Part shown: positions 54,698-63,467 of the stretch, piece by piece
Layout: every line of letters starts with the position of its first letter
How positions within the stretch are numbered: position 1 is the stretch's first letter
Assembly (NCBI GenBank): GCA_023424395.1
Contig: JAFADY010000021.1
Location: forward strand, 62,001 to 126,000
Direction: 5' to 3'
Source: Bacteroidota bacterium
GTDB lineage: Bacteria; Bacteroidota; Bacteroidia; Bacteroidales; Dysgonomonadaceae
Length of the DNA stretch: 64,000 bases
Notes under the pieces: model-generated
Told to the model about the DNA's origin: nothing
The model's database searches: none
The model's input: only the letters and a program-made list of their open reading frames with translations
Translations under genes and position numbers: made by a program

Positions 54698-56422
54698 ATG
54701 AAAAAAAAATCGATCTTTTTATTTCTGGTATTGTTTTCCGTTATGGTTAACAATGCATTCTCCATAGAAATTCCCGAGATACAGAGAATACAGCAGTGGA
54801 CTGATACTGTTGGACTATATGAAAAATTTGAAATTTCATTTATTGTCAACAATGACAATAAATATATAAACGTCTTTGATCCGGATGAAGTTAATATCAC
54901 ATCGGTTTTTACCTCCCCTACCGGCAAAAAATGGATAGTCCCGGCCTTTTACAGTAATTCTTGGAGAATAAGATTTTCTCCGGATGTGGCAGGTTCGTGG
55001 AGTTACATTATAACTGTTAAAGATAAAGGAGGAGAAACCTCTTCCGAGTCAAGGTCATTTACCGCAATAAAGTCGCCGAAAAAAGGCCACATAAAAGTAG
55101 CCGATAATAAGCGTTATCTTATACATAGCGATAATTCAAACTTTTATGGTGTGGGTTTATGGTACAATGACGGTTATTCCGCCTTTAATCGGGGAAATAT
55201 AAAGCCGGAGACATTAGATGAACTTAAATCTCTCGGGGTTAATTTTATAAGCACATTTATAACTCCCATAGAAACCATTGCCAGTGGTATTGGACGATAC
55301 GATCAAAATATCTGTGGCCGGCTTGACGAGTTGCTTCAAATGTTAGAAGATCGAGATATGCTTCTGAGCCTTAATATATGGTTTCACTCCTTCCTTGCTT
55401 CGAATGCAAATTGGAGAACCAATCCTTATCAGCAAATTACAGAAGCCAAAGACTTTTTTAAAAGTGATATTGGATGGAAATATCAGGAAAAACTTTACAG
55501 GTATTTCATAGCCCGATGGGGTTACAGCAGATCCCTGGCGCTTTGGTTTATCGTAGATGAAATAAACGATACCGATGGGTGGTGGACCAGAGATTACGCT
55601 GCAGCGGCAGCATGGGGTAAAAAGGTGCATGATTATTTTAAGACGAATGATCCATGGAACCGTCCCACAACCGGTACCAGAGCAGGCGGGATAAAGGAAT
55701 ACTGGGATGATGGCTATAAAATATTTGATATTGCAGCTCGCGAAATTTATGAATCACAGGGGTGGCCTAACAACAGAACAAGCACCATCGATTCTGTTGC
55801 AGTTCATCCCTTAACAAGCAGCTACAGAAATTATGCCGAAGAGAACCTGAAATTGTGGAATTTATACGGCAAGCCTGTTATTAACGGAGAAACAGGGTGG
55901 GATCATACTTTTTACGAACCGTCAATGCCCGGTTACTTAGCAATGTACCACAACGCCATGTGGGCAACGATGGCAACCGGTTCGGCAATGACCCCTTTCT
56001 GGTGGTCATATTCAGATTACCTTTTCCTTAATGATAATATTGTAAGTTCGCGGTTAACCTGCATCAGGAGATTTACCGAAAGAATACCATTCTCAAAATT
56101 GACGAATCTTGCTCCTGCAAAAATAAAATGTCTTAGAGGGGATGCCTATGCTATGCAGAGCAACGAGTTTATTTACGGATGGGTAGTTAATTCTGTTTCA
56201 GATGTAGCAGGAGAAAAAGTTACTATTTCCTCTCTTAAAAAAGGGAAATACAACTTGAAAATTTATCATACTTGGCGGGGGCAGTTTCTGACTGATACTG
56301 AAGTGAATTGCATAGATGGTACCATAACGTTTGACCCCCCCTATATGCGTATGGGCGGACACGGAGAACATGCTAACTATATCGGCCATGATATGGCGTT
56401 TGTATTGGAATATCTTCCATGA
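54698..56422 (+). CDS. Secreted glycoside hydrolase with DUF5060 domain (clan GH-A-like)
   Basis: 574 aa from ATG 54698 (an ATG at 54671 is also in frame). Signal peptide (KKKSIFLFLVLFSVMVNNAFS), then a DUF5060 Ig-like N-terminal domain (about residues 25-115, GLYEKFEISF and SWRIRFSPDVAGSW), then a TIM-barrel with GLWYNDGYSAF, the acid/base Glu E288 in VDEIND and nucleophile Glu E398 in INGETGWDH. Bacteroidota homologues of this architecture act on plant polysaccharide fragments. Exact activity unknown. Confidence 0.82.
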   Translation: MKKKSIFLFLVLFSVMVNNAFSIEIPEIQRIQQWTDTVGLYEKFEISFIVNNDNKYINVFDPDEVNITSVFTSPTGKKWIVPAFYSNSWRIRFSPDVAGSWSYIITVKDKGGETSSESRSFTAIKSPKKGHIKVADNKRYLIHSDNSNFYGVGLWYNDGYSAFNRGNIKPETLDELKSLGVNFISTFITPIETIASGIGRYDQNICGRLDELLQMLEDRDMLLSLNIWFHSFLASNANWRTNPYQQITEAKDFFKSDIGWKYQEKLYRYFIARWGYSRSLALWFIVDEINDTDGWWTRDYAAAAAWGKKVHDYFKTNDPWNRPTTGTRAGGIKEYWDDGYKIFDIAAREIYESQGWPNNRTSTIDSVAVHPLTSSYRNYAEENLKLWNLYGKPVINGETGWDHTFYEPSMPGYLAMYHNAMWATMATGSAMTPFWWSYSDYLFLNDNIVSSRLTCIRRFTERIPFSKLTNLAPAKIKCLRGDAYAMQSNEFIYGWVVNSVSDVAGEKVTISSLKKGKYNLKIYHTWRGQFLTDTEVNCIDGTITFDPPYMRMGGHGEHANYIGHDMAFVLEYLP

Positions 56423-56562
56423 TTTTTTATCTTATTCAAAGTGATATTGAACATAAATCAACCGAATTGTCCGGAAACTTTAATGTGAAAAATAAAAATG
56501 AATATACTCAAAACGCTGCCTTGAAAAATCTTCACGCAGATATTCGCAAAATTTAGTGCAAA

Positions 56563-56635
56563 TTTACGCTGACAAGGAAAATTTGAGTGATTTCCTGCGC
56601 TTATCAGCGAAATAAATTAGCGTAAATCGGCGTAA
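56563..56635. repeat. Inverted-repeat segment between glycosidase genes
   Basis: TTTACGCTGA (56563-56572) is answered by TCAGCG (56604-56609) and GCGTAAA (56620-56626), with a further CGGCGTAAAA just after. The segment resembles the short GCGTAAA-rich repeats scattered in Bacteroidota intergenic regions, but no second full copy was found in the window. It lies in the 263-bp gap 56423-56685, which otherwise shows no gene. Confidence 0.45.
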
Positions 56636-56685
56636 AATAAACATAGGTAAATATACGATGATGCTTTAAATAAATTATAAACTAT

Positions 56686-58209
56686 ATGAAAATAATATTT
56701 ATTACCCTTTTTATTCATTTGGTTCTATTGATGTGTTTGGCATGCGATAACCCCTCCAAGCCTTTAGAGCCGCCACCGGATCTACCTCCCAAAGAAGATC
56801 CCGACCCGCCAAATCCTCCCGATTATGAAACCGTGTTTGACAATTTTATAACAGCCAAAGACGGTAAGCTTTGGGATGGAAACAAAGAGCTTCGTTTTTG
56901 CAGCGTGAATGTCCCGTTTGTGGACTATACCGAAGACGGTGAAGGAGGAACTTGGAAAGAATTGACCCCGTGGGAACAGGAAGATATTGTAAAAACCATA
57001 GTACAGATGGGCGGAAAAGTAATTCGCAGGTATGCTCTTTCCACGCGTCAGGCGGGTAAAACATATGAAGCGCATGTTCAAGGGCCGGGCCGTTTCAGCG
57101 AATCTGCTTTTAAAGCTATGGATCGGTTTTTGGCATTGTGTAATCAGTACGGAATACGGGTGATCATTCCTTTTGTGGATCAATACGATTATCCGTGGGT
57201 AGGTGGCGTATATTCTTATCAGGCTTTCAGAAATTTACCGGTAAATGATGACGGCGCCGCCTTTGTTACGAACGATCAGATACGGCAAGATTTTAAAGAA
57301 ACCATTAAATATGTGTTGAACAGGGTGAACACAGTTACCGGTGTCAGATATAAGGATGATAAAGCTATTTTGGCGTGGGAAACCGGCAACGAACTGTGGT
57401 GTGTAAATAAAAACTACGAATGGGTGAGCGACATAGCAAAATATGTAAAATCAATCGATAAAAATCATTTGCTGATAGACGGCGATATGGAAGAGTCCTT
57501 GATAAAATCGGGATCGGGAGGCAAACCGGTGGGTATGACCGACCCGAACATCGATATCGTTTCCAACCATTATTATAAAGGCTCCAACAATCACGATGAT
57601 TTGGTACAAGCCCTTATCACGGATATGAATATTGCGCGCGGGAAAAAACCGTTTATCGTAGGCGAATACGGGCACATACGGGTGGAGGAAGTTCGTCGTC
57701 TTTTAAATGCCGCCGTTACAGAAGGTGTTTCGGGGATTATGCTTTGGTCGCTTCGGGGACATAGGGAAGCCGGCGGCTTTTGGCAACACTTCGACGCTGA
57801 AAAAGATGGTGTAAAGTATTGGGCTTATCATTGGCCGGGATTCGCACTTAATGATGGTTACGATGAAACCGGCGTGATTCAGGAGGTGTATAAAAACGCA
57901 TTTCTGATTCAGGGGCTCACCGTGCCTGCTATCCCTGTGCCGGAAGCTCCGGTAATGCTCCCCGTTGCCGAGTCGGCAAAAGCCATTAACTGGAAAGGTT
58001 CCGTAGGCGCCGATAAATATGATATTCAACGTTCGGCAGACAACAAAACCTGGGAAACAATTGGCAATAATGTCTCTGATATGTATCAGGATTACAGTTA
58101 TCCGCCTCTGTTTCAAAATGAAAAAATACAAAAAGGGTATTATTACCGGATTATTGCTAAAAATGCTTCAGGATCGTCTGTTCCTTCAAATGTAGTCAAA
58201 TGGGAGTAA
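56686..58209 (+). CDS. GH5-type glycoside hydrolase lipoprotein, possibly a mannanase
   Basis: 507 aa. Lipobox LMCLAC then a Pro/Asp-rich surface linker (PPPDLPPKEDPDPPNPP). The TIM-barrel carries acid/base Glu E236 in AWETGNELW and nucleophile Glu E327 in FIVGEYGH; the region YGIRVIIPFVDQYDYPW and NHYYKG resemble GH5_7-like mannanases. A C-terminal fibronectin-III-like domain (about residues 420-505, INWKGSVGADKYDIQRS) is probably sugar-binding or structural. Surface-exposed endo-acting role inferred. Confidence 0.82.
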   Translation: MKIIFITLFIHLVLLMCLACDNPSKPLEPPPDLPPKEDPDPPNPPDYETVFDNFITAKDGKLWDGNKELRFCSVNVPFVDYTEDGEGGTWKELTPWEQEDIVKTIVQMGGKVIRRYALSTRQAGKTYEAHVQGPGRFSESAFKAMDRFLALCNQYGIRVIIPFVDQYDYPWVGGVYSYQAFRNLPVNDDGAAFVTNDQIRQDFKETIKYVLNRVNTVTGVRYKDDKAILAWETGNELWCVNKNYEWVSDIAKYVKSIDKNHLLIDGDMEESLIKSGSGGKPVGMTDPNIDIVSNHYYKGSNNHDDLVQALITDMNIARGKKPFIVGEYGHIRVEEVRRLLNAAVTEGVSGIMLWSLRGHREAGGFWQHFDAEKDGVKYWAYHWPGFALNDGYDETGVIQEVYKNAFLIQGLTVPAIPVPEAPVMLPVAESAKAINWKGSVGADKYDIQRSADNKTWETIGNNVSDMYQDYSYPPLFQNEKIQKGYYYRIIAKNASGSSVPSNVVKWE

Positions 58210-58261
58210 TATTATTCGGTACGATAATCATCTTGTGTAAAATAAATGAAAATATATAGTT

Positions 58262-59680
58262 ATGAAAAAAATTATTTTATTGATAAGTACAATTTTCTTT
58301 TCGATTGGGGTACAATCTATTACTAATATAGATCCAATTGAAAAACCCATTCAAATTAGCAAAGATTACTCTAGATATTTTATCGAAAAAACCGGTAACA
58401 CTTGGATTCCGATAATGATAAATTATCTTCCCCGACAACAGGCGGCAAATGATGATGAAGCCTTTGCAGAAATTGAAAGATATTTTAAAAACTTTTCTTC
58501 AAACGGAGGAAATGCCTTACGAATATGGATAAGTACTCCTTTTTTAGAAATTGAAGACACAGAGGAAGGCGTGTATAACCCGTTGAAATTTGAGCGGATT
58601 GATAAGATGCTGGCTCTTGCTGAAAAATATGGAATATTAATAAAATTCACTTTGCAACACATCACTACCATCTCTTCTTCTAATAAATGGTCGAACAGTG
58701 CCGTATTGGCAAAAAATTATAAGAATATCCGTGAATATGCAAACACACCCAAAGGTTTAGCGTCTTATCTTAAAAGGGCCAAAGCATTGTCCGATAGGTA
58801 TAAGAACAATGAGCAAATCTATAGCTGGGAGCTGTGGAACGAAGTTGACGGGATGATCGATGCAGACTGGATGGGTTTTTCTAACTCAGCCATTGATGCC
58901 GTAACAGAGTTGTTCCCCAATCACTTGGTAGTACAAACTGTTGGTAGTCTCGATTCTGAATTTTCGGAAACGACTAAATATCCTAATTATTTCGAAATTA
59001 AAAACAATGATTTCATTTCGGTGCATCGATATTTGGACTTGGGCGATAAGTGGCAACAATATGAAAAGATTAGAATTCCAATGGATGAATTAGCTGCTTA
59101 CGGTGTAGATTTTTCTTATAAGCGAGTGCCGAACAAACCCATAGTAGTAAACGAAATTGGAGCAGTTCAACCGTCTCATATAGGTCCTTCAGAACTTTAT
59201 CCGGTTGACAAAGAAGGCTTACTGCTTCATGATATGATTTTTGCTCCCTTTTTTGCAGGAGCGGCAGGTTCGGGGGGGGCTTGGCATTGGGACAGTTATA
59301 TCGATAAAAATAACTTATGGTATCATTTTAAACGTTTTAACAATGCCATTAACAAAGTTGACCCTATTAAAGAAAAATTCGTGCCGTTTTTCTTTGAGTA
59401 TAGTGGATTGAAATGGTATGTATTACAAGGCGAGAACAAGACATTGGTTTGGCTCAGGGATGCTGCCAATAATTGGAAATCGGAACTCGAAAACGGCACC
59501 AAACCTCAAACAATATCAAACGTTCATATTAATATTGAAAAGATACAAACTACAAGTAGGAAAAAATATAGTGTGTATGACCCGTGGAAAGATGCTTGGG
59601 TAAAAGCGGCAATGATTTCATCGGGAGAAATAGAAATTCCCGAATTTTCTAGGTCTGTGGTCATTTTGTTGGAAAACTGA
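58262..59680 (+). CDS. Clan GH-A glycoside hydrolase (GH5-like)
   Basis: 472 aa with signal peptide (IILLISTIFFSIGVQS). TIM barrel with NGGNALRIWIS, acid/base Glu E194 in SWELWNEVDG and nucleophile Glu E298 in VVNEIGA; C-terminal beta domain (about 385-470). No lipobox, so periplasmic action on imported oligosaccharides is likely. Distantly related to the previous gene; exact family needs an HMM search against the CAZy GH5 and related families. Confidence 0.78.
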   Translation: MKKIILLISTIFFSIGVQSITNIDPIEKPIQISKDYSRYFIEKTGNTWIPIMINYLPRQQAANDDEAFAEIERYFKNFSSNGGNALRIWISTPFLEIEDTEEGVYNPLKFERIDKMLALAEKYGILIKFTLQHITTISSSNKWSNSAVLAKNYKNIREYANTPKGLASYLKRAKALSDRYKNNEQIYSWELWNEVDGMIDADWMGFSNSAIDAVTELFPNHLVVQTVGSLDSEFSETTKYPNYFEIKNNDFISVHRYLDLGDKWQQYEKIRIPMDELAAYGVDFSYKRVPNKPIVVNEIGAVQPSHIGPSELYPVDKEGLLLHDMIFAPFFAGAAGSGGAWHWDSYIDKNNLWYHFKRFNNAINKVDPIKEKFVPFFFEYSGLKWYVLQGENKTLVWLRDAANNWKSELENGTKPQTISNVHINIEKIQTTSRKKYSVYDPWKDAWVKAAMISSGEIEIPEFSRSVVILLEN

Positions 59681-59703
59681 GAAAATTATAGAAGATTGTA
59701 GAA

Positions 59704-61695
59704 ATGAAACAAGAATTATTAGTACTACTTGTGTTGAGTTTATTCTCTTTTTCCATAAATGCTAAAGAAATATCTGCAACATCACCCGATAAAAAGCTCC
59801 GCGTATCGGTACAAGTCGATGAAAGAATAACATACAGCCTTTACCACGAAAGTGACCTATTGATAGATGCCGCTCCGATCTCTATGAAATTGACAACAGG
59901 CGAAGTTTGGGGAGAAAAACCAAGAATTCTGAATACTAAAACCGATTCAAGAAACGAAACGATAAATTCCCCATTCAGTAAAAATGCAACGGTGCAAAAC
60001 CATTATAACGAAGTTACCATAAATTTCCGGGGAGATTGGGCATTAAAATTCAGGATGTATAACGATGGTATGGCGTATAGGTTTGTGAGTAACAAAAAAA
60101 CACCGTTCACGATCGAATCGGAGCAGGCAGACTTTAAATTTCCGGCAGATTTTACAACGTACGTACCTTACGTAAGAGGAGATTACAGCCGGACAGACTC
60201 TTTACAGAGTTCCTTCGAGAACATTTATACGTATACGTCATTATCGGAAATCGAACCCAATAAACTCATTTTCTTACCCATATTGGTTGAAGCCTATAAC
60301 GCCAAGAAAATCTGTATCACCGAAGTCGATTTAGAGTCATATCCGGGAATGTATCTCCAAAACAAAACTGACGAACCGTCTTTGCAGGCAGTTTTTGCAA
60401 AGTATCCTTCTAAAACGGAACAAGGTGGACACAATATGCTGCAGCAGCGAGTAACCGAACGGGAAAATTACATTGCGAAAGTACAGGGAGCAAGAGAATT
60501 TCCCTGGAGAGTGGCTATCGTTTCCGTCGAAGATAAAGACTTGACCGTTTCCGATATGGCTTACAAACTAGCTTCTCCTTCGCGAGTGAATGATATTTCG
60601 TGGATAAAACCGGGAAAAGTGGCGTGGGAGTGGTGGAACGATTGGAATATTTACGGCGTGGATTTTAAAGCAGGAATTAATAATCAAACCTACAAACATT
60701 ATATCAATTTCGCATCGAAACACAATATCGAATACGTGATTTTGGATGAAGGTTGGGCGGTAAATAAACAAGCCGACCTGATGCAGGTTGTGCCGGAAAT
60801 TAATTTGCCTGAACTTATCGATTACGGAAAAGATCGAAATGTAGGCATCATCTTGTGGGCAGGATATTGGGCGTTTCATCGGGATTTGGAGAACGTTTGC
60901 AAACATTACTCCGAAATGGGAGTAAAGGGATTCAAGGTCGATTTTATGGACAGGGACGATCAACAGATGGTAGATTTTATTTACAAAGCTTCGGAAACGG
61001 CTGCTCGATATGATCTTTTATTGGACTTTCACGGAATGTACAAACCAACGGGCTTACAACGGACTTATCCCAACGTATTGAATCTTGAAGGTGTTAACGG
61101 CCTTGAACAACTCAAATGGTCGCCCGATACATTGGATATGGTCACTTACGATGTTACTATACCTTTCATCAGAATGGTTGCAGGGCCAATGGATTATACA
61201 CAAGGAGCTATGAGAAACGCTTCAAAGGGAAATTATCGCCCCATTTATTCGGAGCCGATGAGTCAGGGAACGCGTTGCCGGCAACTTGCTCTGTACGTTG
61301 TTTTTGAATCGCCGATAAATATGCTGTGTGATAGCCCTACGGAATATATGAAAGAGCCGGAGTCATTGGATTTCATTGCAAATATTCCCACCGTTTGGGA
61401 CGAATCGGTCGCATTGAACGGAGAAGTAGCGAAATACGTGACAATTGCCCGTCGAAGCGGCAACGATTGGTACATTGGCGGAATCACCAATTGGGAAGCA
61501 AGAGACATTACTTTGGACCTGTCTTTCTTGCCCAAGAAAAACTATAAAACAACCATTTTCAAAGACGGCAAAAACGCCCATAGAAAAGGCACGGATTATG
61601 ACAGAAAAGAAATAAATGTTACATCATCTGATAACTTAACCATTCATTTAGCCCCCGGCGGAGGTTTTGTAATTGAGTTGGAAAACGAGGAATAA
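59704..61695 (+). CDS. GH97 family glycoside hydrolase (retaining-type alpha-galactosidase-like)
   Basis: 663 aa with signal peptide (LLVLLVLSLFSFSINA). N-terminal beta-super-sandwich (ATSPDKKLRVSVQ), TIM barrel with WEWWNDWNIYG and ILDEGWA, C-terminal beta domain. The nucleophile-region Asp D413 in KGFKVDFMDRDDQ and Glu E462 in LNLEGVNG match the retaining branch of GH97 (the BT_1871 alpha-galactosidase type) rather than inverting SusB. It would remove alpha-galactosyl branches in the periplasm. Last gene of the locus. Confidence 0.88.
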   Translation: MKQELLVLLVLSLFSFSINAKEISATSPDKKLRVSVQVDERITYSLYHESDLLIDAAPISMKLTTGEVWGEKPRILNTKTDSRNETINSPFSKNATVQNHYNEVTINFRGDWALKFRMYNDGMAYRFVSNKKTPFTIESEQADFKFPADFTTYVPYVRGDYSRTDSLQSSFENIYTYTSLSEIEPNKLIFLPILVEAYNAKKICITEVDLESYPGMYLQNKTDEPSLQAVFAKYPSKTEQGGHNMLQQRVTERENYIAKVQGAREFPWRVAIVSVEDKDLTVSDMAYKLASPSRVNDISWIKPGKVAWEWWNDWNIYGVDFKAGINNQTYKHYINFASKHNIEYVILDEGWAVNKQADLMQVVPEINLPELIDYGKDRNVGIILWAGYWAFHRDLENVCKHYSEMGVKGFKVDFMDRDDQQMVDFIYKASETAARYDLLLDFHGMYKPTGLQRTYPNVLNLEGVNGLEQLKWSPDTLDMVTYDVTIPFIRMVAGPMDYTQGAMRNASKGNYRPIYSEPMSQGTRCRQLALYVVFESPINMLCDSPTEYMKEPESLDFIANIPTVWDESVALNGEVAKYVTIARRSGNDWYIGGITNWEARDITLDLSFLPKKNYKTTIFKDGKNAHRKGTDYDRKEINVTSSDNLTIHLAPGGGFVIELENEE

Positions 61696-61715
61696 TTAAT
61701 AAATTTTTCTAAAAA

Positions 61716-62744
61716 AACGTGAGTTCGATGTAAGAAATATGCTTGAAAATTAGGAATATAGCAGAAAAGTCAGTAATTTTATAGTGTTGAATTACAAATA
61801 ATTAATGAAAATTCCGCTATGATTCCTGACGATAAAGTTATAGAGATTTATTTTATTATCGATGAGTTTTTCAAAGAATTTTACACCATCATACGAGAAC
61901 ATTCTTTAGAAAGCCCAAACACAAAGAAAAGAAACCGCAAATTTACAATGTCCGAAAGCGAAGTGATGACCATTTTACTTTTATTTCATTTCGGATCATT
62001 CAAGAACTTGAAAAGTTTTTATGTATTTTACGTTCAAAAGCATATGCAGAAAGATTTTCCGGCAACCGTATCCTATAACCGTTTTGTGGAACTGCAACCA
62101 AAAATGTGCATTCCGTTGGCCGTTTTTGTAAAGATGATGTGTTAGGGCAAGTGTACGGGCATCTCTTTCATCGATTCTACCCCTCTTCGAAGCTGCCACA
62201 TTAAACGGGAGAAACAGCACAAAACCTTTAAAGGAATTGCCGAAAAAGGACAATGCTCCATTGGTTGGTTTTACGGTTTCAAACTGCATTTAATCATTAA
62301 TGACAAAGGTGAGATTTTGGATTTCATCTTAACACCGGGCAATGTAGACGACCGAGAACCGCTCAAAAGTATGGACTTGCACAAACGCATCTTCGGAAAG
62401 CTTTTTGGAGATAAAGGTTATATCTCAAAAGACCTGTTTGAACAGCTTTTCGTAGATGGGGTGCATTTGATTACCAAACTGAGAAAGAATATGAAAAATG
62501 CCCTGATGCTTCTACAGGACAGGATTATGTTGCATAAAAGAGTTCTGATTGAATCCGTAAACGATGAATTGAAAAACATGTGTCAAATAGAACATATCCG
62601 CCACCGAAGTTTTGACAACTTTGTAATCAACATTTTGGCAGCCTTGGCAGCGTATTCATTCTTTCCGAAAAAGCCCTCGATTAATACGAATACAGACATT
62701 ATAGATATAGAAAGATGGAGAGCCGCTTAGGCCGAACTCACGTT
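61716..62744 (+). mobile_element. IS982-family insertion sequence, inactive
   Basis: Terminal inverted repeats are perfect over 12 bp (AACGTGAGTTCG at 61716-61727 and its complement at 62733-62744), enclosing a 1029-bp element with one IS982-type transposase frame. No clear target-site duplication was recognised. It sits 21 nt after the stop of the GH97 gene, so it landed outside the locus. Confidence 0.9.
61819..62730 (+). pseudogene. IS982-family transposase with an in-frame amber codon
   Basis: The full frame is 303 codons, the usual IS982 size. It reads through without frameshift, but codon 109 (62143-62145) is TAG where homologues have Leu (MMC-stop-GKCTGISFIDSTPL), a one-base change. 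DDE residues are otherwise intact: D in SFIDSTPL, D in FGDKGYI, E in IESVNDELK. Without readthrough, the 108-residue product lacks the catalytic domain. Confidence 0.9.
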
Positions 62745-62773
62745 ATTTAACATTTTTGAATCAGAAAAGTATA

Positions 62774-62781
62774 TATATTTG
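62774..62781 (+). promoter_or_regulatory. -7 box for the gene at 62805
   Basis: TATATTTG (TAnnTTTG), 23 nt before the ATG; TTTG at 62755-62758 is nearer than the usual -33 spacing. Confidence 0.45.
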
Positions 62782-62804
62782 CTTCGCTTACTAATATCTA
62801 TCTT

Positions 62805-63347
62805 ATGAAACAATTTATTTTATCCGCATTGCTTGTATTTTTTTGCAGTTTTTTCGTTGCCCAGGCGCAAACTTATAAACTGAACAAAGAAGTTTATAAT
62901 ACCAGGGAATATATACCACAATACGGAGATCCGAACAACCCGATGATTGCCGGATTAAGCTCTTTTATCCTTCCCGGATTGGGGCAGGTTTTATGTGGCG
63001 AAACGGCACGAGGCATGGCTTTTTTCGGCGGATCTATGGCTTGTATGGGCGTATCGGTTGTGGGAATGTTGCAAAATATGGAATCCAACAATTTTTTCGA
63101 TGAAAACAATAACGTTGTAGATACTAAGGGTTTCGGACTGATGCTGGCCGGCGTTTTAGGTTATTTTATTGTTGATGTATGGTCGGTATTCGATGCCGTG
63201 AACGTCGCGAAGGTAAATAACATGTATTTTCAAGATGTACGCGAAGAAAAAGAGATCGGTTTTTTGTTGAATCCATATATCGGTAACCATAATTACTTGG
63301 GGCAAAGAACTACGTCGGTTGGGCTCTCTCTGCAAGTTATTTTTTAA
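62805..63347 (+). CDS. Small membrane protein of unknown function (DUF5683-like)
   Basis: 180 aa. Signal peptide (ILSALLVFFCSFFVAQAQ). A hydrophobic hairpin follows (about residues 45-85, LSSFILPGLGQVLCGETARGMAFFGGSMACMGVSVVGML) and a third membrane segment (about 105-125). The motif PGLGQ-x-x-x-GE-x-x-RG with a following FFG is shared with Bacteroidota DUF5683/TM2-like proteins. It is not an obvious enzyme. Confidence 0.7.
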   Translation: MKQFILSALLVFFCSFFVAQAQTYKLNKEVYNTREYIPQYGDPNNPMIAGLSSFILPGLGQVLCGETARGMAFFGGSMACMGVSVVGMLQNMESNNFFDENNNVVDTKGFGLMLAGVLGYFIVDVWSVFDAVNVAKVNNMYFQDVREEKEIGFLLNPYIGNHNYLGQRTTSVGLSLQVIF

Positions 63348-63370
63348 ACGGCAATTTTTTAAGGCCAAAA

Positions 63371-63455
63371 CTTACGTATGCATAAGAACATCCCTTACGC
63401 GTACGTAAGGACAACACTTACGCCTGCATAAGTGGCGCGCTTATGGAGCGTAATT
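63371..63455. repeat. Regular array of four short palindromes with 23-bp period
   Basis: Sixteen-base units CTTACGTATGCATAAG (63371), CTTACGCGTACGTAAG (63394) and CTTACGCCTGCATAAG (63417) start exactly 23 bp apart, separated by 7-nt unrelated spacers (AACATCC, GACAACA). A degenerate fourth unit (CTTATGGAGCGTAATT) begins at 63440, again in phase. Consensus CTTACGNNTRCRTAAG. The array fills the gap between two convergent genes. Confidence 0.85.
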
Positions 63456-63467
63456 ATTAAAGAACGC

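Noticed and set aside
62143..62145. TAG as a frameshift site separating two transposase genes
   Set aside because: Both halves are in the same frame and the intervening codons translate to the expected IS982 sequence, so it is a nonsense codon, not programmed frameshifting.
63371..63455. CRISPR array
   Set aside because: Repeat units are 16 bp and spacers 7 nt, with only four units and no cas genes nearby.
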